Shown in pieces: positions 36,881 through 44,932 of a DNA stretch of 64,000 bases. The stretch is from the NCBI RefSeq assembly GCF_039535785.1, contig NZ_BAAAXV010000005.1, positions 1,302,001-1,366,000 of the forward strand, in the 5' to 3' direction. Both the position numbers and the translations under genes were made by a program. The DNA is from Nonomuraea helvata (GTDB taxonomy: Bacteria; Actinomycetota; Actinomycetes; Streptosporangiales; Streptosporangiaceae). Each line of letters opens with the position of its first letter. Within the stretch, counting starts at the first letter, position 1. The notes under the pieces were generated by a model. It made no database searches. It saw nothing but the letters and a program-made list of their open reading frames with translations, and was not told the DNA's origin.

Positions 36881-37984
36881 ATGATCCCCCGGGCCAGGCA
36901 CGTGGTGGCGGCTGCGCTCAGCAGCGCGCTGCTGATGCTGCCTGCCTTCACAGGGGTCGCGAGTGCCGAGCGCGACAGCCAGGTGTTCGCCGTCACTCTG
37001 GCGAAGACCTCGGCGGACGTGAAGCGGGTCGCCGACTACTGGACGCCCGAACAGCTCAAGAAGGCCGACAGCTACAGCCCGGCCACGCCGGGCGCCGCGG
37101 CCACCCCGGCGCCCTCATCCTCCCCGACCTCCTCCGCCCCCGCCACGCAGGCCACGTCCCCGGTTACGCGGGCGATCGCCGCGCAGCCCGTGGCGCCGGC
37201 GCTGCCGCGCAAGCGCTCGGCCGCGACGACCATGGGCAAGGTCTTCTTCCGGTTCGGGGACAAGGAGTACTGGTGCTCCGCCAGCGCGATCGCCGCCAAG
37301 AACCACAGTGTCGTCGCGACGGCCGGGCACTGCGCGTACGACCCGCGCCAGGCCAAGGCGGCGGAGTTCTGGATCTTCGTCCCCAATCCCGGGCCCAACG
37401 GCGAGACGCCTGACGGCATCTACGTGGGCTCTTCGATCAGCATGCACGAGGACTGGTCCGGCAAGGGCGACTACGACTTCGACTACGCGTTCGTGACCGT
37501 CCACCGCGGCTTCAAGTGGGTGGCCAAGGACGGCGGCGGCTACGTCATGCAGGACGTCGGCCGGCTCCAGGACAACGTGGGCGGCCAGGGCATCGAGCTC
37601 AACAAGAAGCCGGGCACGTACTCGGCGGTGGCCTTCGGCTACCCGGCGGGCGCGCAGCCCGACGGCAGCACGCCGTTCAACGGCAAGAAGCTGGAGATGT
37701 GCGGCGCGGGATCGACCAGGTGGACCTCGGCCGTCAGCATCGACCTGCAGAAGGGCGTGCAGTTGCTGTCGTGCGACTTCAGCCCCGGCGCGAGCGGCGG
37801 GCCCTGGCTGATCGGCTACAACGGCGATCGCGGGCTCGGCAGCCTGAACGGCGTCAACAGCCTGACCTGGAACAGAGACGCCAAGGGCTGGTACGACGCG
37901 GTGTCGGCCCCGTACTTCGACACCACCACCGGCGAGGTCTACCGACGCGCCGCGGCCCTGACCACACCGTCAAAAGTGACCTAA
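36881..37984 (+). CDS. Secreted trypsin-like serine protease, intact triad (array gene 2)
   Basis: 367 residues. Signal peptide ending near GVASA (about residue 29). A long Ala/Pro/Ser/Thr-rich linker (about residues 66-110) replaces the conserved propeptide of the others. Then TMGKVFF, His 150 in ATAGHC, Asp 201 in YDFDYAFV and Ser 305 in PGASGGP, so it should be active. It lacks the calcium-like loop of the other five (NRDAKGWYDAV instead). AAAGG lies 8 nt before the ATG at 36881; the in-frame GTG upstream is not preferred. It is the most divergent member, likely cell-surface spaced by its linker. Confidence 0.9.
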   Translation: MIPRARHVVAAALSSALLMLPAFTGVASAERDSQVFAVTLAKTSADVKRVADYWTPEQLKKADSYSPATPGAAATPAPSSSPTSSAPATQATSPVTRAIAAQPVAPALPRKRSAATTMGKVFFRFGDKEYWCSASAIAAKNHSVVATAGHCAYDPRQAKAAEFWIFVPNPGPNGETPDGIYVGSSISMHEDWSGKGDYDFDYAFVTVHRGFKWVAKDGGGYVMQDVGRLQDNVGGQGIELNKKPGTYSAVAFGYPAGAQPDGSTPFNGKKLEMCGAGSTRWTSAVSIDLQKGVQLLSCDFSPGASGGPWLIGYNGDRGLGSLNGVNSLTWNRDAKGWYDAVSAPYFDTTTGEVYRRAAALTTPSKVT

Positions 37985-37990
37985 ATCACA
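37975..37990. promoter_or_regulatory. CRP-like site before array gene 3
   Basis: AGTGA-CCTAAA-TCACA is one base from the TGTGA-N6-TCACA consensus. It overlaps the stop codon of array gene 2 and lies about 190 bp before the TTG start of array gene 3. Confidence 0.5.
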
Positions 37991-38180
37991 GCAACCGTTC
38001 AATCACTGCTCGTGATCAGCACATCCTTTGTCTCGGTACGGTCACGACACCCGGTGGAACGGTGAGATGATCTACCCAAAATTCACACTGGCTTGGTCAA
38101 ACCTGTAAATTCCGGGCTGTCCTTTTGCTGAGTTGTGGGGGTGCACCAGGCGCCTCTTATCAGCGCAACCTGGAGTTACC

Positions 38181-39344
38181 TTGAAGCGAATCCTTCTGCC
38201 CGCCGGTGGGGCCATTCTGGCGACCGGCCTGCTCGCCGTGGGTCTGACCGGCAATGCGCAGGCTGACGGGGACGTCTCCCGCGACCCTCTGGCCAACAGC
38301 ACGTCCGTGGCAGTCTCCGTCGCCTCCTTCTGGTTCGGCGCGAACGGAGCCGCGCTCCGCGCGGCGACCCAGTACACGTGGGACGCGAAAGAGGTCCGCA
38401 AGGTCGTCTCCAAGGGCGGCTACACCCCCGACGGCCGTCCTGGCACCACGGCGCCGACCGGCCAGTCGAAGTCGACCGGCTCCGGCCAGAACGTGAACTT
38501 CCCCAAGACCATCGGCAAGGTCTTCTTCGTCGACAGCTCGGGCAAGTACCGCTGGTGCTCGGCCACCTCGATCCAGTCGAACTACCGCAACCTGGTCGCC
38601 ACCGCCGGCCACTGCGTGTACGACACGGACAGCAACAGCGCGCTCCTCGACAAGTGGATCTTCGTGCCCGGCTACTACGAGGGCAAGAACCCCTGGGGCA
38701 TCTACGTGGGCAAGCAGGCCTTCACCCACTACGACTTCGACACGTACGAGGACTACGACAAGGACTACGCCTTCGTCACGGTCTACAACGGCATCCAGCT
38801 CGAGCGCGTCAAGGACGTGGACCGCAGGACCTACGACCGCTTCACCGGCCCGAAGCGCTCGTGGGGCGGCCGTTACCACCTCCTGCTGGTCAAGGACGCG
38901 GGTCGCCTCGGCGACAACGTCGGCGGCCAGGGCGTCGCCTGGAACCAGCCCACCGGCAAGCCCGTCCGCGCCTTCGGCTACCCGGCCGCCCCGCACCCGG
39001 ACGGCAACAAGGTCTACAGCGGCGTCACGCCGAAGACCTGCTACGGCAAGACCACCTCCAAGGCGGTCGGCGCTCCCTGGCTCAAGATCGAGGAGCACAT
39101 CGGCCTCAAGTGCGCCGTGACCCCCGGCTACGACGGCGGTCCCTGGCTCACCAACTACAGCAACGCCAAGCGCCTGGGCTACGTGAACGGTGTCACCAGC
39201 ACCTTCGCGGACCAGGACGGCAACGACCGCATCGACTACATCACGTCGCCGTACTTCGACGGTGAGACGGCTGCGGTGTACAACGCGGCCAAGAACTCGT
39301 GGTCCGGCAAGCTGGTCGACACGAACGGCGAGCTGTACAAGTAA
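38181..39344 (+). CDS. Secreted trypsin-fold pseudoprotease, Ser to Asp (array gene 3)
   Basis: 387 residues. Signal peptide KRILLPAGGAILATGLLAVG, cleaved near AQA (residue 28). Propeptide with FWFGANGAALRAATQY, then NVNFPKTIGKVFF. His 144 (ATAGHC) and Asp 195 (YDKDYAFV) are kept, but the nucleophile position reads TPGYDGGPWL, with Asp 318 (GAC) in place of serine. The glycines of the oxyanion region are kept. A 20-residue insert follows the Asp region. Calcium-like loop DQDGNDRIDYI is present. The TTG start at 38181 follows GGAGTTACC. It is predicted secreted and without normal protease activity; binding or regulatory roles are inference. Confidence 0.9.
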   Translation: MKRILLPAGGAILATGLLAVGLTGNAQADGDVSRDPLANSTSVAVSVASFWFGANGAALRAATQYTWDAKEVRKVVSKGGYTPDGRPGTTAPTGQSKSTGSGQNVNFPKTIGKVFFVDSSGKYRWCSATSIQSNYRNLVATAGHCVYDTDSNSALLDKWIFVPGYYEGKNPWGIYVGKQAFTHYDFDTYEDYDKDYAFVTVYNGIQLERVKDVDRRTYDRFTGPKRSWGGRYHLLLVKDAGRLGDNVGGQGVAWNQPTGKPVRAFGYPAAPHPDGNKVYSGVTPKTCYGKTTSKAVGAPWLKIEEHIGLKCAVTPGYDGGPWLTNYSNAKRLGYVNGVTSTFADQDGNDRIDYITSPYFDGETAAVYNAAKNSWSGKLVDTNGELYK

Positions 39345-39360
39345 GCCCTTCCAGGGGAGC

Positions 39361-39394
39361 GGCGAGGGTCTCGGCAGTGGACGAGACCCTCGCC
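39361..39394 (+). terminator. Terminator after array gene 3
   Basis: GGCGAGGGTCTCG (39361-39373) and CGAGACCCTCGCC (39382-39394) form a perfect 13-bp stem with an 8-nt loop, 16 nt after the stop codon. Confidence 0.8.
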
Positions 39395-39483
39395 ACAGCC
39401 GTTTCCAGGGAAGAAACCACTTCGGGGGCGCTTCACGCTGTGAAGTTCCAGCCGGCGTCCCCTAAGAGGGCGAGCGCGCCAAG

Positions 39484-40071
39484 CTACGCCTTCGCGCTGC
39501 GGCCGCGACAGGAAAAGCGCACTCCACGGGAGGCGGAAGCGCCGAAACGAGGACTCAGCAGCTCGTACGGCGGCCGCCAGGAGAACGCAGTACCCGCGTT
39601 GCCCGCAACGGACATCCCGCCCCTGTCGGCCATGAAGGCGTAGCGGAAGTCGGCATGCACATGCGACGGCTCACCTTCCACCGAGCTCGCGGGAACCCTG
39701 TGGACGTTGACATCCACCGGAACGTCATCGTCCGGCACCGCAGGGATGGTGTCATACCAGGCAACACCGATCACCGCCTCAAGCCCACGCAGCGCGGCGC
39801 CGTACATGGTGGGATCCTCCGGCTCGATATGCCCACCAGGCAAGCGCCACCGCCCGTGCTCCCGGTGCCAGATCATCAGGACGTCGCCGACGGCATCCAC
39901 GACGACCGCGCTACAGGTGACGTGCAGAGGAAACGTCCTCCGTGAAGCCACATCGCCACTCATCCCAAGAGCCGCGATCAGAGGAGCCGTGGCGAGCCCT
40001 CGATGGGGAGCGGCGGCGAGATACCGCGCCAGCACGGCGCCGATCTCCTCAGGCGAAACGGTCACGATCAC
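39484..40071 (-). CDS. Nudix-fold protein with degenerate catalytic box
   Basis: 195 residues. Nudix fold is clear from HVTCSAVVVDAVGDVLMIWH, GRWRLPGGHIEPED and AALRGLEAVIGVAW. The Nudix box, normally ending REUxEE, reads RGLEAV, losing the catalytic glutamates, so pyrophosphohydrolase activity is doubtful. I chose the GTG at 40071, which has GGAGG 9 nt upstream; ATG starts at 40116 and 40146 lack one. It lies antisense within the protease array between genes 3 and 4, in a gap that also holds an IS remnant. Likely an unrelated resident gene. Confidence 0.75.
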   Translation of the reverse strand: MIVTVSPEEIGAVLARYLAAAPHRGLATAPLIAALGMSGDVASRRTFPLHVTCSAVVVDAVGDVLMIWHREHGRWRLPGGHIEPEDPTMYGAALRGLEAVIGVAWYDTIPAVPDDDVPVDVNVHRVPASSVEGEPSHVHADFRYAFMADRGGMSVAGNAGTAFSWRPPYELLSPRFGASASRGVRFSCRGRSAKA

Positions 40072-40277
40072 ATGGAAGGGCCTCCGACAGCTCTCCCGCA
40101 ATCGACTGCCTGACATTGAATGGATTCTTCCTCTTGCCGAGGACATGACTGTCAGCCAGCAAATGCGCCCATATGGGCCTTGCTGTCGTCACCCGGCCGT
40201 GGCTGGATCGACAACCCCTCACGAAGATCTTCTTTGAATTCGCTGACACAACGTGTTTGCCTTGTCACGATGAGCTT

Positions 40278-40670
40278 ATGCATCGAGGCGATCTGACGAA
40301 CGCCGAGTGGGAGCGACTCGCATCCCTGCTCCCCCGAGGCGACAAGCGCGATGATCGGTGGGAAGAACACCGCATGATGATCAACGGCGCGCTCTACCAG
40401 GCCCGCACCGGCTTGCGCTGGCGTCATCTCCCCGAGCGCTTCGGCTGCTGGGTGACCGTCTACCGGCACCAGCGTCACTGGACGGCCGATGGCACCTGGC
40501 GGCGACTGCTGGCCGCGGTTGAGACCGCCCAGAAGAACGTCCCTCGAGCGCGCCAGGACGAGGCTCCAGAGACAACACAGCACCCGCGGCCAAAGCGGAC
40601 CACCAGTGATCCGGTGCTGATCAGCCTGCGCGCCCACCTGACCGCGATAGTCAGGCAGAGAGACCTCTAG
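40278..40670 (+). pseudogene. IS5-family transposase OrfA remnant
   Basis: 130 codons. The N-terminal part is a typical DUF4096/IS5 OrfA: LTNAEWERLASLLPRG, MMINGALYQARTGLRWRHLP and RFGCWVTVYRHQRHW. After about residue 85 it diverges from the family, and no DDE-domain frame follows, so the catalytic half is missing. It lies between array genes 3 and 4. No terminal inverted repeats were found. Confidence 0.75.
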
Positions 40671-40773
40671 ATCCGCTCCAGAAGCAGTCATAGTTCACTG
40701 AGGCGCCTCATGCGCCCGGCCACATAGGACTGGCCGCGGGTCGCTCCCCCGAGGACCCGCCTGCCAACCGACG

Positions 40774-40811
40774 GCCGTCCTCGCCGACCCCTCCCTCCCG
40801 GCGAGGACGGC
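40774..40811. terminator. Perfect hairpin downstream of the IS remnant
   Basis: GCCGTCCTCGCC (40774-40785) and GGCGAGGACGGC (40800-40811) pair perfectly, extendable by one pair, with a 12-nt loop. It resembles the terminators of the array and may be left over from a lost gene. Confidence 0.5.
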
Positions 40812-40952
40812 ACCAATTCAGCGGGGCGCCTCCATGCGCGCGACCCCACTTCTGCGCTCCGGACGGCGTCCAGAGAAGGGCTTCAGACCCAATCTGAAGA
40901 TCACCTGTGAGGATCCGGGCGACTTAGACGGATGAGGTTCCAATCCGGTTCC

Positions 40953-40968
40953 TGTGATCTAAGTCACG
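40953..40968. promoter_or_regulatory. CRP-like site before array gene 4
   Basis: TGTGA-TCTAAG-TCACG is one base from the CRP consensus, 270 bp before the TTG start of array gene 4. The same spacing is seen for array gene 5. Confidence 0.55.
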
Positions 40969-41237
40969 TTTACCCGACTACGGTCCGTGATGGAGCGCTA
41001 ACGGCACTCCAGTACCATCAGCCACAACCCCTCCATACCCAGCGAAAACGTAACTATCCAATCACCGCGCGCGAAGATCTCTGACTGATAACAGCACGGT
41101 AACAGCGGTAAGGCCGACTACCGAATCACCCAAACCGGGTTCCACCTGCAGAGATCACCACGCTATGTTCCTTGCTATCCCTTTACTGACGCATGGGACG
41201 CAAGTTGCGACCCACGACAGAGCAAGGAGCAGTTCCC

Positions 41238-42770
41238 TTGAAGCGCATCCTCATTCCCGCCGGTGGCGCCCTCGTGGCTACCGGCCTTCTGGCTGCCGGC
41301 CTGGCCGGCACCGCCCAGGCCAACAGCGACGTTGCCAGCGACCCGATGGCGACGAGTGCGGCGAACGCCAAGGCCATTGCCCAGTTCTGGGCGGACAACA
41401 ACGGCGCTGCCCTCCGGGCCGCCAAGGAGTCCAACGTCTGGGACAAGGGCGACATCGCCAAGCTGCAGAGCAAGGGCGGCTACAGCGCTGACACGAAGCC
41501 GGGCTCGACGGCTCCGATCGGCCAGGAGAAGAAGACCACCGCCAAGGTGCAGAACGTCAACTTCCCGAAGACCATCGGCAAGGTGTTCTTCGTGAACAGC
41601 AAGGGCGAGAAGAAGTGGTGCTCCGCCACTTCGATTCAGTCCCAGTACCGCAACCTGGTCGCCACGGCCGGTCACTGCGTGTACGACACGGCGACCAACT
41701 CGGACCTCATGTCCAAGTGGGTCTTCGTCCCCGGTTACTACCAGGGCAAGGCTCCGTTCGGCGTCTACGTGGGCAAGCAGGCCTTCACCCACTACGACTT
41801 CGACGTGTACGAGGACTGGGACAGGGACTACGCGTTCGTCACCGTGTACAACGGTGTCAAGCTCGGCAGCGGCAGCCCCAAGCAGGTCTCCAAGTCCGAC
41901 TGGGACAAGTACGAGGGCATCAAGGACGCCAAGGACGTCCAGATCACCCGCGACGAGTTCCTGAAGGGCCAGCTCGACCCCACCAAGACCGAGGCGTACT
42001 GGGTCAAGGAGGGCACGGCGCCCGAGGCGACCGGTCCCGACTACCCGGGTGCCGCGGTCGGCAAGGTCGAGGTGCTCGAGGGCACCTACAACGACGCCAA
42101 GATCGGCAAGGGCAACGGATACAAGTTCGGTGAGCCTGTCACCGAGATCGTTACCGACGCCGAGGCGGCTGCCTACAAGGAGAAGCAGGGCGACAAGCCG
42201 ACCGAGAAGTACCCGGCCAAGGTCGTCAAGGACGAGCGCGGCAACTGGACGATCACGCACTACTACGTCCAGCAGTGGTACAAGCCGGGCACCGAGGCCA
42301 AGTACTACAAGACCGTCTTCTACATCATCGAGGGCTACGCCGCCGACGCTGGCCGCCTCGGTGACGTCGTCGGCGGTCAGGGCTTCGCCTGGAACCAGCC
42401 CACGGGCAAGGCTGTCCGCGTGTTCGGCTACCCGGCGGCTCCTCACCCCGACGGCAACAAGAACTACACCGGCGTGACTCCGAAGTGGTGCTACGGCAAG
42501 ACTTCGAAGAAGCTGGTCGGTTCGGCCGCCAAGAAGATCGAGGAGCACGTGGCCCTCAAATGCGCCTTCACCGAGGGCGCCGACGGTGGCCCGTGGCTGT
42601 ACAACTACAGCAACTCCAAGCGTCTCGGTTACGTGAACGGTGTCACCAGCACCTTCAACGACCAGGACGGCAACGGCCGCGTGGACTACATCTCGTCGCC
42701 GTACTTCGACGGCGAGACCAACACCGTCTACCGGTCGGCTGCGGCTTCGTGGTCCGGCAAGATTGTCTGA
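41238..42770 (+). CDS. Secreted trypsin-fold pseudoprotease with large insert (array gene 4)
   Basis: 510 residues. Same architecture as gene 3: signal peptide (cleavage near residue 28, AQA), propeptide with FWADNNGAALRAAKES, NVNFPKTIGKVFF, His 146 (ATAGHC) and Asp 197 (WDRDYAFV). A roughly 150-residue insert follows (about 208-370), with KVEVLEGTYNDAKIGKGNG and TITHYYVQQWYKPG. The fold then resumes at GRLGDVVGGQGFAWNQP. The nucleophile site is TEGADGGPWL, Asp 449 (GAC). The TTG start at 41238 follows AAGGAG. Calcium-like loop DQDGNGRVDYI. Secreted, presumably inactive as a serine protease. Confidence 0.9.
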   Translation: MKRILIPAGGALVATGLLAAGLAGTAQANSDVASDPMATSAANAKAIAQFWADNNGAALRAAKESNVWDKGDIAKLQSKGGYSADTKPGSTAPIGQEKKTTAKVQNVNFPKTIGKVFFVNSKGEKKWCSATSIQSQYRNLVATAGHCVYDTATNSDLMSKWVFVPGYYQGKAPFGVYVGKQAFTHYDFDVYEDWDRDYAFVTVYNGVKLGSGSPKQVSKSDWDKYEGIKDAKDVQITRDEFLKGQLDPTKTEAYWVKEGTAPEATGPDYPGAAVGKVEVLEGTYNDAKIGKGNGYKFGEPVTEIVTDAEAAAYKEKQGDKPTEKYPAKVVKDERGNWTITHYYVQQWYKPGTEAKYYKTVFYIIEGYAADAGRLGDVVGGQGFAWNQPTGKAVRVFGYPAAPHPDGNKNYTGVTPKWCYGKTSKKLVGSAAKKIEEHVALKCAFTEGADGGPWLYNYSNSKRLGYVNGVTSTFNDQDGNGRVDYISSPYFDGETNTVYRSAAASWSGKIV

Positions 42771-42819
42771 AGTAACGGATAGCGACCGGTCATAGACCGT
42801 TCGTATAACCGCTACAACC

Positions 42820-42848
42820 AAAGGGCCCGGCATCCTGCCGGGCCCTTT
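42820..42848 (+). terminator. Terminator after array gene 4
   Basis: AAAGGGCCCGGCA and TGCCGGGCCCTTT form a perfect 13-bp stem with a TCC loop. The core is identical to the terminator of array gene 5. Confidence 0.9.
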
Positions 42849-42914
42849 GGCGTTCCCGTCGAAAGTGATGGCGCGTTGGACGCATGACACGCTCAGACGG
42901 TGCCATCAATCCAA

Positions 42915-42930
42915 TGTGATCTGCATCACA
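42915..42930. promoter_or_regulatory. CRP-consensus site before array gene 5
   Basis: TGTGA-TCTGCA-TCACA matches the TGTGA-N6-TCACA consensus exactly, within the longer dyad ATGTGA-N6-TCACAT, 275 bp before the TTG start of array gene 5. Confidence 0.6.
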
Positions 42931-43204
42931 TAGCAGATCCGGGCGGAACCGGACCGACGCCTCAGCCCTGCGGAGAACCCTGACAACGCGCTTATGTTGA
43001 TCAGGGCAAACGGCGACAAGGCGAGTGTCTTTCGCCTCACGGGCATCAGCCGCTTAAACATCACAGAACGGTCACGCCCGGCTTGTCGCATCTTTTCCTT
43101 CCAAAGCGGCTACCGGCTAGCAAGATCGACACTGTATGTTCTGGCTATCCCTTTACTGACGCATGGGACGCAAGAGGCGTTCCACGACAGCGCAAGGAGT
43201 TACC

Positions 43205-44758
43205 TTGAAGCGCATCCTCCTCCCCGCCGGTGGCGCCATTCTGGCCACCGGTCTGCTGGCTGCTGGTCTGGCCAGCACGGCCCAGGCCGACGACACTCTC
43301 TCCACCGACGCGCTGGCCACCCAGGCGCAGGCGGCGGAGACCCTGAACTTCTGGACCGGCTCGAACAACGCGGCCCTCAAGCAGGCCACGGCGTTCAACC
43401 CGGACGCTCTCGAGGTTCAGAAGATCTCCTCCGGTGGCGGTTATAGCGCGGACACCAAGCCGGGCTCGACCGCTCCCATTGGGGAAGAGAAGAAGGTCGC
43501 CGCCAAGGTCCAGAACGTCAACTTCCCGAAGACCACGGGTAAGGTGTTCTTCCAGGGCCGCGACGGCAAGCTGTACTGGTGCTCCGGCACCTCGATCCAG
43601 TCGCAGTACCGCAACCTGGTCGCCACGGCCGGTCACTGCGTCTACGACATCGCCGGCAACGACGAGGTCGTGTCCAAGTGGGTCTTCGTCCCCGGCTACT
43701 ACCAGGGCAAGGCTCCGTTCGGCGTCTACGTGGGTAAGCAGGCCTTCACCCACTACGACTTCGACGTGTACGAGGACTTCGACAAGGACTACGCCTTCGT
43801 CACCGTCTACGACGGCATCGGCGGCGTGCTCAACGCTCCCAAGAAGGTCACCAAGGCCGAGTGGGACGCCTACAAGGGCGAGAAGGGCACCAAGAAGGTC
43901 GAGGTCAGCAAGTCGGAGTACGACGAGGGCAAGCTTGACCCGAAGCGTACCGAGTACTACTCGATCGAGCCGAAGAGCGACGCCGCGGCCACGGGGCCTG
44001 ACTTCCCCGGTGCCGAGGTGGCCAAGGACGAGGTGACCTCCACCGAGTACGACGGCGCGGGCACGGGCAAGGCCAACGGCGCGAAGTTCGGTGCGCCCGA
44101 GGTCCAGAACGTGACCCAGGCCGAGGCCGAGGCCTACGCCACGAAGCAGGGTTGGAAGACCGGCGAGGCCTTCCCGAAGGTTGGCACCAAGGACGCCCCC
44201 GGCACGGTGGCCAAGGACACGGCCGGCAACTACACCATCACGCACTACTACGTGCAGCGTTGGTTCAAGCCGGGCAAGGCTGAGGCCTACATCCGGACCG
44301 ACTACTACATCGTGGTGCACGAGGTCAAGAGCATCGGTCGCCTCGGCGACGTTGTTGGTGGCCAGGGCTTCGCGTGGAACCAGCCGGCCGGTAAGGTCGT
44401 TCGCGCCTTCGGTTACCCCTACGGCCCGCACCTGGACGGCAGCAAGCCGTACACCGGTGTGACGCCGAAGTGGTGCTACGGCAAGACCGCCAAGAAGGCC
44501 CTCCTCATCCCGTCCAAGCGGGTCGAGGAGCAGCTGTCGCTGAAGTGCGCCGTGACCGCCGGCTACGACGGTGGCCCCTGGCTCGCCAACTACAGCAACG
44601 CCAAGCGCCTCGGCTACGTCAACGGTGTGACCAGCCTCATCGCGGACGTCGACGGCAACAAGCGCTACGACACGATCACCTCGCCTTACTTCGACGGTGA
44701 GACCAACGTCATCTACCAGGCTGCTGCCAAGTCCTGGAGTGGCAAGCTCATCCCGTAG
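43205..44758 (+). CDS. Secreted trypsin-fold pseudoprotease with large insert (array gene 5)
   Basis: 517 residues, closest to gene 4. Signal peptide KRILLPAGGAILATGLLAAG, cleaved near AQA (residue 28). His 144 (ATAGHC), Asp 195 (FDKDYAFV). Insert at about 207-375 with TKAEWDAYKGEKG, ATGPDFPGAEV and TITHYYVQRWFKPG. Nucleophile site TAGYDGGPWL, Asp 455 (GAC). Calcium-like loop DVDGNKRYDTI. TTG start at 43205 after AAGGAG. Its leader matches that of gene 4 for about 40 bp, and the two terminators share their core, so these two arose by a recent duplication of the whole unit. Confidence 0.9.
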   Translation: MKRILLPAGGAILATGLLAAGLASTAQADDTLSTDALATQAQAAETLNFWTGSNNAALKQATAFNPDALEVQKISSGGGYSADTKPGSTAPIGEEKKVAAKVQNVNFPKTTGKVFFQGRDGKLYWCSGTSIQSQYRNLVATAGHCVYDIAGNDEVVSKWVFVPGYYQGKAPFGVYVGKQAFTHYDFDVYEDFDKDYAFVTVYDGIGGVLNAPKKVTKAEWDAYKGEKGTKKVEVSKSEYDEGKLDPKRTEYYSIEPKSDAAATGPDFPGAEVAKDEVTSTEYDGAGTGKANGAKFGAPEVQNVTQAEAEAYATKQGWKTGEAFPKVGTKDAPGTVAKDTAGNYTITHYYVQRWFKPGKAEAYIRTDYYIVVHEVKSIGRLGDVVGGQGFAWNQPAGKVVRAFGYPYGPHLDGSKPYTGVTPKWCYGKTAKKALLIPSKRVEEQLSLKCAVTAGYDGGPWLANYSNAKRLGYVNGVTSLIADVDGNKRYDTITSPYFDGETNVIYQAAAKSWSGKLIP

Positions 44759-44805
44759 TTCGCTGCGGATCGGAACGAAGACTTGTTCGTCGTTCAGTAG
44801 CAAAA

Positions 44806-44845
44806 CCGAAGGGCCCGGCATCCTGCCGGGCCCTTCGGCCTTTTT
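44806..44845 (+). terminator. Rho-independent terminator after array gene 5
   Basis: CCGAAGGGCCCGGCA (44806-44820) and TGCCGGGCCCTTCGG (44824-44838) form a perfect 15-bp stem with a TCC loop, followed by CCTTTTT. Confidence 0.95.
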
Positions 44846-44932
44846 GCTGAGAAATCTGGTGCCTGACTTACCAGAGTGACTAAAGGGTCGATAGTGTCTT
44901 TACACCCGTTTTGACAACCGTGGAGCCTCCCC

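Larger units (their letters stand above)
40671..41237. other. 567-bp region before array gene 4
   Basis: No gene is supported here. It contains a strong hairpin at 40774-40811, a CRP-like site at 40953-40968 and, just before the start codon, a leader stretch (about 41163-41204) nearly identical to the one before array gene 5. The short open frames are not convincing. Confidence 0.6.
42771..43204. other. 434-bp region between array genes 4 and 5
   Basis: Holds the gene 4 terminator (42820-42848), a perfect CRP-consensus site (42915-42930) and a leader (about 43136-43180) nearly identical to that of gene 4. No coding frame is supported. Confidence 0.6.
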
